DNA of 64,000 nt from Woeseiaceae bacterium (GCA_021773035.1 JAJFKU010000055.1:1-64000), one strand, 5' to 3'. Numbered from the stretch's first letter, positions 1-16,498 are shown. Translations and numbers: made by a program. Notes: generated from the sequence alone by a model not told the origin.

Positions 1-1
1 A

Positions 2-133
2 ATGGACCTCTCCAACGTTCATCAGAACAGACTCAATGCGGTTGCAAGAAGACTTAACGAACGACCGCGAGAAACGTTACAATTCTACTCACCGGCCGAG
101 AAGTTTAATGAATGTGTTGCGTCCACCGGTTGA
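2..133 (+). CDS. IS30-family transposase, C-terminal fragment (cut by window edge)
   Basis: The frame is open from base 2 to the TGA at 131-133 and encodes the last 43 residues of a transposase. It carries the C-terminal signature of IS30-family DDE integrases: VARRLNERPRETLQF followed by SPAEKFNECVASTG. Only the tail is visible; the catalytic core would lie to the left of the window. The bases around the stop (GTTGCGTCCACCGGTTGAAACC) lie where IS30 elements normally place their right inverted repeat, so the element probably ends within about 30 bp of the stop. Whether the upstream copy is intact cannot be judged from here. Confidence 0.8.
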   Translation: MDLSNVHQNRLNAVARRLNERPRETLQFYSPAEKFNECVASTG

Positions 134-207
134 AACCGCAATCCAAAGGGGCCTCTCGCTAGAGCGATTGAAACCCTCAATTTCGACCCACTCATGGAGC
201 TTACGTA

Positions 208-615
208 ATGAGAGTTTTCTTCTATGGCCTCTTTATGGACGAGAGACTGCTTGCGGCGAAGGGAATCAGGCCCACCAATATAGGTGTCGGCTTCGTAAAC
301 GGCTACGGACTGCACATCGGTGAGCGGGCGACATTAGTACACCGTCTGGACAGCCGCGCCTACGGAGTCGTGATGGATATCGCTCCCGGTGAGGCAACAG
401 AATTGTATGCAGAGGATAGCGTCGCGGACTACCTGCCCGAAACTGTAACTGTCGAACTCATGGACGGCACGCAAGTCGAGGCAGCTTGCTACAACTTGCC
501 CAGTGCCAAAATCACCGGGACCAACAAAGACTATGCGGAATCGCTATTGAAGGTCGCGAAGAAACTGGGTCTCCCGGACTCTTATATTGATCAGATCAGG
601 CAGGCGAAAGCCTAG
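208..615 (+). CDS. Gamma-glutamylcyclotransferase-like protein
   Basis: This 135-aa cytoplasmic protein opens with the YGLFMDERLL segment characteristic of the gamma-glutamylcyclotransferase (GGCT/AIG2-like) fold, where the YGxxM loop binds the gamma-glutamyl substrate. It continues with the expected small beta-barrel pattern (YGVVMDI, then EAACYNL). Family members convert gamma-glutamyl amines or peptides to 5-oxoproline, but the substrate of this branch is not predictable from sequence. The start ATG follows a GGAGC stretch. It stands alone between the IS30 fragment and an exported VOC protein, with no sign of an operon with either. The family assignment is good; enzymatic activity is inferred. 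Confidence 0.7.
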   Translation: MRVFFYGLFMDERLLAAKGIRPTNIGVGFVNGYGLHIGERATLVHRLDSRAYGVVMDIAPGEATELYAEDSVADYLPETVTVELMDGTQVEAACYNLPSAKITGTNKDYAESLLKVAKKLGLPDSYIDQIRQAKA

Positions 616-670
616 CCAATAGTCTGATCTGTCGGGAAAGGCAAACAACCGTACTTCTGTCGGAGAGAGC

Positions 671-1225
671 TTGGTGTCAACGGGAAAAGAGAAGATTGAG
701 CGCAGGCTTTTGAGAACTCATTGCGGTCGTGCGATATCGTCAGGCCTCTGGGGCCTGGTCTCCGTTCTGATTTGCTCGAGTGTTTACGCTCAACCTGGAG
801 AATGCTTTGATTCCGTCAAGATTGAACCAGGGTTCATTGCCTTTAATTCAAGCACAGACAGCGAACTGGGCGGTTGGTACCAGAGACTATTTGGCATGGA
901 GATAGTGAAGGAATTTTCCTTTCCGGAAGGCATTGCTACAGGTGTATTAATGCATAGAGGTGAGTTCATCATTGAGATTTTTTACCGGGCCGACCTGCTT
1001 CAATCAAACGGTGATACGAACCAGCCTGGTCCTGCACCGCGAGCCGGAGTTATGAAAGTCGGAGTGTTTACGGACGCGAACCTTCTCGACCTGCAGCAAT
1101 GTCTGAAAGAACAAGGACTAAACGCTGGACGGATATTTGGCGACGAGAAATTAGGAATTGATTTGCTACAGGTAACCGACCCGGAACAGAATACTCTCGA
1201 GATCATTAGCCGGGTGATCCAGTAA
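671..1225 (+). CDS. Exported VOC-family (glyoxalase/bleomycin-resistance fold) protein
   Basis: The 184-aa product starts at TTG, directly after a CGGAGAG ribosome site. It has a long N-terminal segment with a hydrophobic core (SGLWGLVSVLICSSVYAQ) that ends in a plausible signal-peptidase I site after VYA. The mature part is a single VOC module: WYQRLFGMEIVKEFSF, then MHRGEFIIEIFYR, then VTDPEQNTLEII. The VOC fold supports metal-dependent enzymes and ligand-binding proteins, and a single module would need to dimerise. Most VOC proteins are cytoplasmic, so periplasmic export is unusual. No enzymatic partner lies next to it. The function is unknown. Confidence 0.6.
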   Translation: MVSTGKEKIERRLLRTHCGRAISSGLWGLVSVLICSSVYAQPGECFDSVKIEPGFIAFNSSTDSELGGWYQRLFGMEIVKEFSFPEGIATGVLMHRGEFIIEIFYRADLLQSNGDTNQPGPAPRAGVMKVGVFTDANLLDLQQCLKEQGLNAGRIFGDEKLGIDLLQVTDPEQNTLEIISRVIQ

Positions 1226-1368
1226 GTCTGCCGGCGGCACAACGACGCAGGGCATGGGCGTCGAGGCAAAATCATGGCGCGGCTACTTCTGGCCAAACCT
1301 GAACGACCGTTCTCAGAAATGGCGGCCCACCAACCTTATCAGACGCCAGTCATCGCTTTCTGCCAGCA

Positions 1369-2727
1369 CTAGTCTGCCGCCACGTTCTCGCAAAGCCGGT
1401 GCGCCATTCGGCGCGCCCACAAGTAGCCCAACAATCCGGACAACAGGTTCGCGACCGCGTAGGCAGCGAAAATACCGGCCACATCGAACAGCCTTTGCCC
1501 GATGAAAGCGAACGGAACATACAGTCCGATCATTCGCGCAACGCTAATGTAGACACCGGGCATAGGTTTACCGAGTCCGTTGAACGCCGCGTTCACGACC
1601 ATGACGATCCCGTAGGCACCGTAACTGATCGGTGCGATCAACAAGAACAGCGTTGCCACCCTCAACACGTCCGGGTTGTCGCTGAACAGGCCGGGCAGGC
1701 TTGTAGACAACAACGCCAGCAGCAGCGCCAGAACCAGCCCGCTGCCGAGGCAAAAGATGGCGCACTGGCGCAATGACAGCTGGATACGCCGCTCCTTGCC
1801 GGCCGACAGGTTCTGCCCAACGAACGGGCCTATTACCGACGACAGCGCATAATAAATAACCAGCACCATGGACTCGATGCGACTCGCCACACCGAAACCG
1901 GCCACAGCCTCCGGTCCGTAGCGGCCGATCATCCCCGTGATCACGGCCACCGCCACCGGAATGATGGCATTCGTTCCGGCGGCCGGCAGCCCGACATGCA
2001 GAATGTCGCGCCACGACGCCACAAGCTCTTTCGGATCGGGCCTGTTAAAACTGATCATTTTCAGACGTTTTGCCAACAAATACACGGCACCGATGAACAT
2101 CGCCCCTCTCGCCAACAGCGCTGCCGTGGCTGCACCGTCCAGGCCCATGGCGGGTATCGGCCCCAGTCCGAAGATGAATATCGGGTCCAGCACGATGTTC
2201 AGCAACGCGGCTGCGATCATCAGCTTGCCGGGTAACAGCGTATCGCCGGTCGCGCGCATGCTGCCCGTTGCAACCATGCCAACGACCATGAACGGTATGC
2301 CGCTGTAGAGAATCGTCATGAAACTCCGGATCATCGGAATCATGTCTTGCGGCGCGTTCAACAGCCGGAACAGCGGCTCGATCGTCAGTATGCCGATCAG
2401 CCCCAGCGTGCCGGTAATCAGGAACGACAGGATCAGGCTGTCAGTCGTAAGGCGGCGCGCGCGCCGGTAATCCTCGGCCCCGATAGCACGCGCAACGACA
2501 GAGGACGTGCCGGCACTGAGCCCGATCGCGACACTGGTGATGATCATCAGAATCGGAAAGCCGAAACTGAACGCTGCGAGCGCCCGATCGCCGACCTTGC
2601 CAAGAAACCACGCATCGATCAGGCCCTGAGCCATCATGGTCGATATGCCCAAAAGCATGGGCACAGTCATCTTAACGAGGTGTCGCCCGACCGGCCCCTC
2701 GGTGAGTTTCGCTTTCGGAGATTCCAT
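1369..2727 (-). CDS. MATE family multidrug/cation antiporter
   Basis: This 452-aa polytopic inner-membrane protein has about twelve hydrophobic segments, the usual MATE number and length. The first helix region (VGRHLVKMTVPMLLGISTMMAQGLIDAWFLGKVG) and the internal two-fold repeat (restarting near VGLPAAGTNAIIPVAVAV) are typical of the DinF/NorM-type superfamily. These proteins export drugs or metabolites in exchange for Na+ or H+. The ATG is followed by a short cytoplasmic leader. It is transcribed alone, tail to tail with the preceding VOC gene and just downstream of the sortase operon. The substrate is unknown. A second MATE protein (16545-17906) is only distantly similar and is not a recent duplicate. 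Confidence 0.85.
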   Translation of the reverse strand: MESPKAKLTEGPVGRHLVKMTVPMLLGISTMMAQGLIDAWFLGKVGDRALAAFSFGFPILMIITSVAIGLSAGTSSVVARAIGAEDYRRARRLTTDSLILSFLITGTLGLIGILTIEPLFRLLNAPQDMIPMIRSFMTILYSGIPFMVVGMVATGSMRATGDTLLPGKLMIAAALLNIVLDPIFIFGLGPIPAMGLDGAATAALLARGAMFIGAVYLLAKRLKMISFNRPDPKELVASWRDILHVGLPAAGTNAIIPVAVAVITGMIGRYGPEAVAGFGVASRIESMVLVIYYALSSVIGPFVGQNLSAGKERRIQLSLRQCAIFCLGSGLVLALLLALLSTSLPGLFSDNPDVLRVATLFLLIAPISYGAYGIVMVVNAAFNGLGKPMPGVYISVARMIGLYVPFAFIGQRLFDVAGIFAAYAVANLLSGLLGYLWARRMAHRLCENVAAD

Positions 2728-2784
2728 TCAGACAGACGAATACAGGGTCTGGTCCTGAACATCAAGACTCTTTTCGCATTCCCC

Positions 2785-3366
2785 TCAATACAGCTTTCTG
2801 GCCGTCACGACATAGCGCAGCGGACCACCGGCCTCGCGCATGTCGAACGGGTAGCAGGTCACGAGACTGATGACCGATTCCGGCGTGTCCAGTAGCAGGC
2901 TGCCCCTGCGGGAGTCGACGATATCGATGTCCGTCACTTTGTAAAGGTGCCGGACCCCGGCGCTCGACTCTACGTTTAACAGCTCGCCGCGCTTCACGTC
3001 TTTGAGAAACCGAAAATGCGTGTCGCGATGCCCGGCGATGACGGCATTACCGGTCTCACCCGGCAGCGCGCTGGCGCTGAGATGACCCGGTCCGAATGCC
3101 AGCGTCCGGCCGGAACCACCGGCAAGAACGATGAGGTCGATCTCACCGGATCGCGCGCTTATGCGTGCTACCGGCCACGTATCCGCCCATGGCCATGGTG
3201 TCGCTCTGTCCTCACCGCCCCCGGCACGAATCCAGGCGCGCTGCATGAGTTCCTGAGCCAGCCACGCCTTTGCCGGGATGTATGCGCCCTGGCCGAGCTG
3301 CCAGAAACCAAAACACAGGAGACAGGCCATGAGCAGATACCGTGGCCTTCTAGCGCGCCCGAACAT
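2785..3366 (-). CDS. Class GN sortase (proteobacterial dedicated sortase)
   Basis: This 193-aa transpeptidase has an N-terminal membrane anchor (LLMACLLCFGFWQLGQGAYI). The sortase catalytic elements are all present: the His in AGHRDTHF (about residue 112), the Cys in SLVTCYPF (about residue 168) and the Arg in GPLRYVV (about residue 184). Sortases cleave a C-terminal sorting signal on an exported substrate and transfer it to an acceptor in the envelope. This branch matches the family found in Gram-negative bacteria that carries a single dedicated substrate (TIGR03784 as I recall it). The gene overlaps the 3' end of its target gene by 17 bases, so the two are translationally coupled. What the substrate is attached to in the outer envelope is not known. 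Confidence 0.9.
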   Translation of the reverse strand: MFGRARRPRYLLMACLLCFGFWQLGQGAYIPAKAWLAQELMQRAWIRAGGGEDRATPWPWADTWPVARISARSGEIDLIVLAGGSGRTLAFGPGHLSASALPGETGNAVIAGHRDTHFRFLKDVKRGELLNVESSAGVRHLYKVTDIDIVDSRRGSLLLDTPESVISLVTCYPFDMREAGGPLRYVVTARKLY

Positions 3367-5434
3367 AGCCCGCTATCGCGTCGCGCCGGGGCATCGCGAA
3401 TAGTAACAATGCGATCAATAAGGACAGCAGACCCCACAGGCGTAACACCGGTGCATTCGTCGCGGTTGCCGGAAAACCGAATATCGCATTTCTGCTTTGC
3501 CCGTACGGCATCAGGTTCGGAACCTGCTCGCTCAGCAGAGGATCGTCCGCCGGGCGTGCCGGTGTTTTGTCCACCGCAACCAGGCTCGTGTACTTGCTGA
3601 CGAGGTGGTGCGCCAGAGCCGTTTCGACGATTGCGGCACGAATCTCTTCCGGCTGCACATGACGCCGTTCGGTATCCATGAGTTCACCGATGTGTGCTCG
3701 CGCCCACAGCGCGGCCACGCCCGGGCTATCCGATGCACCGGCAACCGGTACCTTTGTGGACCAGCCGCCGCCGATCGAGTTACCGCTGATCCTCACGAAA
3801 TCACTGCCCCGGAAATTTCCTGTCGCGGCAACTTTGACGACCACCGGCTCGCCCAGATACAGGTCGGGCACTATCGATGGAAAACTATCGGCTACGACGC
3901 TGCTCGGCCACTGCACCTCGATATCGGTAACCTGCGGTTGCTCGAGTTTTCGAAACAGCCCGTCCATCTTTTCCCTGACTTCGTGCAATGCACTGATAAA
4001 GGTATAGGAACCGCGCCCGGCCTCAGCGGCCTTACGCATAAACCAGCTGTTCGGCGCTGAACCGATCCCGACCGTAAACAATCGCGCGCCGCCCAGTCGA
4101 TCCTCGATCATCGAAAACAACTCGTCTTCGTAGCCAACGCTGCCGTCGGTGATGAACACGACCTGTCGCAGGTGGCCTTCAGATGGCGGCGAATCCAGCA
4201 CCAACGACAGAGCCGGCCGCATTTCGGTACCGCCGTTTGCCTGTAGCCGCTTAACGAAACTCGAGGCCTGTGCTATCGAAGCAGCAGTTACCGGCTGACT
4301 CTGTTTGAACAGCGCGCTGGTGATTGAGTTGAATTCGATCACGTTGAATCGATCCGTTGCCTTCAGTCCCCGCAGCGCCAGCTGTACTGCGCGTTTTGCC
4401 TGCTGTATCGAAACACCGTGCATCGACCCGGACGTATCTATGATGAGAATTGTTTCCCTCGGCATGCTGTCCGCGCTCAGCAGTTCCTGATCCGGTGGCA
4501 TCACCATCAGCAGATGGTATGACCGGCCATCGACGGCTTCGACGAAGGACATCGCTCGCGGCGTCGCCGACGGCATCGGGCGCCAGACGAGTTCGAAGTC
4601 GTGGTCCATCGCGACGGTGCCAGCGCTCAGTGACACAGTATAGCGATCGTCTTCTTCGCTGACAGACACCGGGTGATAGCGACTGGCGATGATCTTCAGT
4701 GGCACACCCGCATTGACGTTTGCCGTTAGAGACAGCCGATGTGCTCTGGAACTCGCTACCTGCGGCGGTGTAATCGACGATGCGTCCGGGACCCTGTCCG
4801 TATCCGTCGACCAGCCGCTGCCAACCCGGTCCGGCAACGTACTGCCGGAGATATAGCGCGGCGTCAACGTCATCGGGAAGCGAATGCTGAACTGGCCTTC
4901 TTCGTAACGAATGTCTTCCAGGTACTCGATCTCGATAACCACCAGTTCGCCGGGCGCGACGTTGGCCACCGAGGTCGTGAACAGGTTTGCGCGCTGCTGC
5001 TCAACCAGGCTGGCTTTTTTGCCGGCCTGCCTGGCCTGTTCGTAGGTCTTTTTCGCATGCTCCTTTTCCTGTATTTCACCCTCGATGAAGCGCTCGCCGA
5101 TGTGTAGCCGCATCCGATCCACGGCAGCTTTGTCCGGCAGCGGAAATACATAGATACCTTCGACCCAGTTCTGGCTGGCATTACGGAACTCCTGCCGCAC
5201 CTTGACCCTTGCGACCAGTCCGCTGACGTCAATATCGACGTCGGTGTTGAGCCGGGTTGCCGTTGAGTAGCCGTTTTGCATACGCAGCAGCAGGCTCCCC
5301 GACTGCATTTCGCCCGGTGTCGGCCCCTCGGCACTGGCCGCTTCAGGGCCGGAGATAAGAACGGTAACGAGCAGGAGCACCCATAACCATGATTTAGTAT
5401 CGTTTTCAGTCTGCTGCATTTCAGCCTCGCTCAT
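3350..5434 (-). CDS. Sortase target protein with VIT and vWA domains
   Basis: This 694-aa exported protein is the dedicated substrate of the adjoining sortase (TIGR03788-like). The ATG at 5434 is preferred over an upstream start because an AGAGG ribosome site precedes it and it is followed at once by a signal peptide (hydrophobic residues 15-30, then ASAEG). A VIT domain spans roughly residues 50-175. A von Willebrand A domain begins near residue 325 with an intact metal site motif, DTSGSM at 333-338. The C-terminus is tripartite: FPATATNAP (about 654-662) as the sorting motif, a hydrophobic helix, then a basic tail ending RAR. VIT-vWA proteins resemble inter-alpha-trypsin inhibitor heavy chains and probably bind surface ligands. 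Transcription diverges from pdsR. Confidence 0.9.
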   Translation of the reverse strand: MSEAEMQQTENDTKSWLWVLLLVTVLISGPEAASAEGPTPGEMQSGSLLLRMQNGYSTATRLNTDVDIDVSGLVARVKVRQEFRNASQNWVEGIYVFPLPDKAAVDRMRLHIGERFIEGEIQEKEHAKKTYEQARQAGKKASLVEQQRANLFTTSVANVAPGELVVIEIEYLEDIRYEEGQFSIRFPMTLTPRYISGSTLPDRVGSGWSTDTDRVPDASSITPPQVASSRAHRLSLTANVNAGVPLKIIASRYHPVSVSEEDDRYTVSLSAGTVAMDHDFELVWRPMPSATPRAMSFVEAVDGRSYHLLMVMPPDQELLSADSMPRETILIIDTSGSMHGVSIQQAKRAVQLALRGLKATDRFNVIEFNSITSALFKQSQPVTAASIAQASSFVKRLQANGGTEMRPALSLVLDSPPSEGHLRQVVFITDGSVGYEDELFSMIEDRLGGARLFTVGIGSAPNSWFMRKAAEAGRGSYTFISALHEVREKMDGLFRKLEQPQVTDIEVQWPSSVVADSFPSIVPDLYLGEPVVVKVAATGNFRGSDFVRISGNSIGGGWSTKVPVAGASDSPGVAALWARAHIGELMDTERRHVQPEEIRAAIVETALAHHLVSKYTSLVAVDKTPARPADDPLLSEQVPNLMPYGQSRNAIFGFPATATNAPVLRLWGLLSLLIALLLFAMPRRDAIAGYVRAR

Positions 5435-5552
5435 GCGGGTGCCTCTGCCGTGACGTTCATTAGGCGCCGGCATTGCGCCGCCGTGTGGACAGCGGCGTGG
5501 CAATGCACCGGCGTAATGTGGCAAATTGTGGCTACACCAACAGGAGTCCAAC

Positions 5553-6245
5553 GTGGCGAAGCGTATTGCGATCATTGAAGACGAGGCAGCGATCCGGGAT
5601 AACTATGCGGCGGCGTTTCGCCGCGAGGGTTACGCGGTCGATGCTTTTGACGCCAGAGAACCGGCCCTTAGTGCGTTTGACAATCGCCTGCCCGACCTGG
5701 TCGTCATCGACGTCAACCTGAAGGACGACGTTGAGGGCGGGTTCGAGCTGTGCCGCGACTTGCGCGCGCGTTCATCCGATCTTCCGATCATCTTTCTCAC
5801 GGCGCGAGACAGCGAGTTCGACGCCGTATCGGGCTTGCGGCTCGGCGCCGACGACTATCTGACCAAGGACATTAGCCTGCCGCACCTCATGGCGCGGATC
5901 GCGGCACTGTTTCGCCGTCTCGAGGCGCTGCAGAAGCCGCAGACGGCTGACAGCAGTATCAAGCGCGGCGATCTCGCAATCGATACCGAACGCATGACCG
6001 TGCACTGGCAGGACCAGGCCGTCGGCCTGACGCTCACCGAGTTCTGGCTGGTGCACGCGATGGCAAGATACCCCGGGCACGTCAAGAACCGGCAACAACT
6101 CATGGATGCGGCACAGGCGGTGCTCGACGACAACACCATTACCTCTCACATCAAGCGCATCCGCCGGAAATTCGCCGTCATTGACACTGACTTCACTGCG
6201 ATCGAAACCGTCTACGGCATGGGTTACCGCTGGCTCAGCGAATAG
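5553..6245 (+). CDS. pdsR: Sortase-system response regulator PdsR (OmpR-type)
   Basis: This 230-aa regulator starts at GTG 5553, seven bases after a clear AGGAG. The receiver domain (residues 1-120) contains the acidic pair in IIEDEAA, the phosphoacceptor Asp53 in VVIDVNLKD, the Thr in FLTARD and the Lys in YLTKDIS. The C-terminal winged helix (about 130-230) is of the OmpR/PhoB type and ends GMGYRWLSE. The kinase gene begins 10 bases after its stop, and the sortase target lies divergent across 118 bp, so PdsR most likely binds that shared region and controls both transcripts. This matches the regulator family described only beside dedicated sortases (TIGR03787). No obvious tandem direct repeat for binding could be picked out by eye. 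Confidence 0.88.
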   Translation: MAKRIAIIEDEAAIRDNYAAAFRREGYAVDAFDAREPALSAFDNRLPDLVVIDVNLKDDVEGGFELCRDLRARSSDLPIIFLTARDSEFDAVSGLRLGADDYLTKDISLPHLMARIAALFRRLEALQKPQTADSSIKRGDLAIDTERMTVHWQDQAVGLTLTEFWLVHAMARYPGHVKNRQQLMDAAQAVLDDNTITSHIKRIRRKFAVIDTDFTAIETVYGMGYRWLSE

Positions 6246-6255
6246 TCACCAGGCG

Positions 6256-14134
<7,879 letters not shown>

Positions 14135-14284
14135 AAACGCCACGGGGATCGCGCAAAGGCGTTCCCCGAATGAGGTTTTACTACGGAATCGGCCTACAGG
14201 CCGGATCAAGCAAAAAGTATATGACAGGAATCCGGCTCGTGCCGCCAGAATCGCAATTTGACAGAAATTGAAGCGAAATAGGGT

Positions 14285-14313
14285 CGATATCGTCGATTAT
14301 CACGACGATATCG
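14285..14313. promoter_or_regulatory. Perfect 11-bp dyad upstream of gltB (possible operator)
   Basis: CGATATCGTCG at 14285-14295 is repeated in inverse at 14303-14313 with a 7-bp spacer. It lies 151 bp upstream of the gltB start and downstream of the LEA-like lipoprotein gene, both on the minus strand. There is no T-tract on either side, so an intrinsic terminator is unlikely; an operator for gltBD is the simplest reading. A -10-like TATACT lies between it and gltB (minus strand, complement of 14216-14221), without a convincing -35. Confidence 0.35.
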
Positions 14314-14349
14314 CAACACCAAAAGATTGTTGCGCGCGTAACCGTGGTG

Positions 14350-14832
14350 CTAGAACGCCCCTGGGTCGAGACGGATCGGACCGTCGCTACGGTATCGGAT
14401 GGGCGGCGCGAACGGGATATCGACGCCGAGTCGGCCTTCCAGCTCATAGCGAATTTCCCGCCGGGCGCCGTCGCGAATCACGAACAACAACTGCGGCGAC
14501 GTCTGCACCAGGTTCAGGTCGACACTCATCGAAAAACTTGCGTTCCCGTCCGCCGGGACCGTGAACTCACTCGCGGTTTCACCGCTTGCGAAACGTTGCC
14601 CGTCCAGTTTCAGTTCATAGCCGATATCGCGGACCGGCAACGGAAACGGGTTTGGATTTTGTACATCGAAAGACAACAGAAACGTCTGCCCCTTGAAGCC
14701 AAGGCCGATAACCCGAACATCATTCAGAGTCACCCGCGGCGTACTGATCGGATTTTCCGGCAGCGACGCACAGGCCGACAGGCCGCAGGCAAACAGTACG
14801 GGCAACACTCGTATCGTGATCGATACTCTCAT
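14350..14832 (-). CDS. LEA type 2 (WHy domain) lipoprotein
   Basis: This 160-aa protein has a signal peptide with a lipobox (FACGLSACAS, Cys about residue 21), so it is a predicted lipoprotein. The rest is a single LEA14/WHy-type immunoglobulin-like domain: LSFDVQNPNPFPLPVRDI is the conserved strand pattern, followed by FTVPADGNASFSMSV. Related periplasmic proteins are widespread in gammaproteobacteria and are linked to envelope or desiccation stress, but no precise role is known. It is downstream of another small lipoprotein in the same direction, about 36 bp away, and may be cotranscribed with it. Confidence 0.75.
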   Translation of the reverse strand: MRVSITIRVLPVLFACGLSACASLPENPISTPRVTLNDVRVIGLGFKGQTFLLSFDVQNPNPFPLPVRDIGYELKLDGQRFASGETASEFTVPADGNASFSMSVDLNLVQTSPQLLFVIRDGARREIRYELEGRLGVDIPFAPPIRYRSDGPIRLDPGAF

Positions 14833-14868
14833 AACAAGCTCCTCGCGCGGATCATCGGCCCGCGCTCG

Positions 14869-15351
14869 TCAGTTCAGCGTCTCCCCGAGCGAGCCCCAGC
14901 GCGCCGAGGTCAGCAGCCACTCGTCGCCGTCCCGCTCAAGTTCCAGTTCAAACCGGTAGGCTCTGGCACTGAAACCCAGTGCACTCTCGTTGCTGCCCGC
15001 CATCCCAACGTTCAGGTCGATCTCAGCCGCCGTTTCGCCGAACACGCGAATGTCATCGATCGAGGTCAGCAGCTTGACCGTCTTCTGACGTAAGAAGTAC
15101 ACGCTGAGCATGTTGCTGATCTGCGACCGCTGGTAGCCATTTACGTCCGCATACGAGGACGAAATCATGGCAACGAGCCGGCTGCGCTGTTTCGCCTCTG
15201 CAGCCGCCTGCCCATCGCTAAGCCACTGCCGCAGCTCCTGCTCCGGGCCCACTTTCTCCCCGCAAGCACTACACAGCAGTAAAAAAACGACGCTCGCAAT
15301 AGCGTTTCGCGGTAGCACGAAGCGGCAATAGTGAGAGACCGGTTGATTCAT
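14869..15351 (-). CDS. Small lipoprotein, possible NTF2-like domain
   Basis: This 160-aa product has an N-terminal hydrophobic stretch ending in a lipobox (LLLCSACGEK, Cys about residue 30). The mature part begins with an amphipathic helix (ELRQWLSDGQAAAEAKQRS) and continues with beta strands ending in ELERDGDEWLLTSARWG. This layout, with a charged C-terminal sheet, suggests an NTF2/SnoaL-like cone, as in many accessory lipoproteins, but no diagnostic motif is present. It starts close to, and divergent from, the DUF924 gene. Function unknown. Confidence 0.55.
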   Translation of the reverse strand: MNQPVSHYCRFVLPRNAIASVVFLLLCSACGEKVGPEQELRQWLSDGQAAAEAKQRSRLVAMISSSYADVNGYQRSQISNMLSVYFLRQKTVKLLTSIDDIRVFGETAAEIDLNVGMAGSNESALGFSARAYRFELELERDGDEWLLTSARWGSLGETLN

Positions 15352-15462
15352 CTGCTAAAGTCTACTGCAACGACAGGCACAAACGATCGATTCGCCCATA
15401 AGTGTGAAGCAGTTCGCACTTTTGAACGCAATACAGGCCTCTCCAACACCCGGACCGTAAAA

Positions 15463-16125
15463 ATGCCCGTAAAACTACTCAGCGAAAGTATGGACGCGTC
15501 GATCACCGACGAGGATCTGCAGCGTATTGAAGCCATCCTGTCTTTTTGGTTCAGGGAGCAGGAGCTGTCGGCGCCGCAAATCGACCGCCGCATGGATACG
15601 TGGTTCAGCGAGGACCCTGTTTTCGATCACGAAATCGAAAAGGAATTCGCGAACGATGTCGAAGCAGCGAGCGCCGGCCAACTGAATCACTGGGCCGCCG
15701 AGCCGCATGGACGCCTGGCGTTAATCATCCTGATCGACCAGTTCCGCCGCAACATCCATAGAAACTCGGCCGACGCTTTCTCCAAAGACAGACTCGCACT
15801 AAAACTCTGCGTCGAAGGTGCCATGGAAGGAAAGGACAAGGGACTCACCCCGATTCAAAGAGTCTTCTTCTATATGCCTTTGCAGCACGCCGAGTCTCGT
15901 AAAGTGCAGGCCAAGTCTGTTGAATTATACGACCGCCTGGCGGAGGCGGTATCACCGACATATCGGGAAACCTTTCTTACCGTTGCGCAGTTTGCCGAGC
16001 TGCATAAGGACATCATTGATCGCTTCGGGCGGTTTCCGCATCGTAACGAGCTGCTAAAGCGTGAGAATACGGCTGAAGAGGCGGAGTACCTGGCTGGTGA
16101 CAGTCCCGATTTCGGGCAAGGCTAG
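15463..16125 (+). CDS. DUF924 family protein
   Basis: The product (220 aa from ATG 15463) is a cytoplasmic all-helical DUF924 protein. Marker segments are ILSFWFREQELSAPQIDRRMDTWF near the start, IILIDQFRRNIHR (about residues 92-104), RVFFYMPLQHAE, and FGRFPHRNELL near the end. The family has a TPR-like fold and no established biochemical activity. The preferred start is the ATG at 15463 because the longer upstream frame overlaps the divergent lipoprotein gene and lacks family similarity. The structured repeat copy 1 begins 79 bp beyond its stop. Confidence 0.85.
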   Translation: MPVKLLSESMDASITDEDLQRIEAILSFWFREQELSAPQIDRRMDTWFSEDPVFDHEIEKEFANDVEAASAGQLNHWAAEPHGRLALIILIDQFRRNIHRNSADAFSKDRLALKLCVEGAMEGKDKGLTPIQRVFFYMPLQHAESRKVQAKSVELYDRLAEAVSPTYRETFLTVAQFAELHKDIIDRFGRFPHRNELLKRENTAEEAEYLAGDSPDFGQG

Positions 16126-16204
16126 CTGCTGCAAAACATGGCTTGAATGTCGTGTGAGCCTGCTCGGCATCAATGGTCGATCATTGCTTGTCGGGATAGC
16201 TCTC

Positions 16205-16498
16205 TGACCTCGACGCACTTTAGTCGGAGCAGGCGTGCGGGCGACAGAGTACTTACAGGGAATGGCTCCCTGGCGGTCCGCTTTATTTCCCGTAAGCACT
16301 CTCTCACCCGCCCGCTTACCACGTATTGCGTTGATATCAGGTCAGCACTCTGTATCTGCTCTGCCCCGAACACACCGGCCACTGTCACGAGGCATCGATC
16401 TGGAGGGGTATACCGGAAATAAAGCGGACCGAAGGGAGCCATTCCGGTATACCCCTCCAGATCGATGACCCTGCGCAAATGCCAGTGCGTCGAGGTCA
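16205..16498 (-). repeat. Structured dyad repeat, copy 1 (about 294 bp)
   Basis: The element is bounded by perfect 15-bp terminal inverted repeats, TGACCTCGACGCACT at 16205-16219 and its complement at 16484-16498. Inside are two long hairpins: B at about 16234-16315 and A at 16393-16467 (26-bp perfect stem, 23-nt loop). It is the reverse complement of the copy at 45802-46094, roughly 85-90% identical by eye; loop A is identical. On the minus strand the stem-B and closing-stem irregularities become G.U pairs, hence the minus orientation given here. It fills most of the 419-bp gap between the convergent DUF924 and MATE genes. No target-site duplication is visible. Short open frames across it are by-products of the repeat and are not genes. 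Confidence 0.9.

Noticed and set aside
5434..5575. Upstream start for the sortase target (47 extra residues)
   Set aside because: The extra residues lack a signal-peptide pattern and the segment would overlap the divergent pdsR start; the ATG at 5434 has a ribosome site and a signal peptide directly after it.
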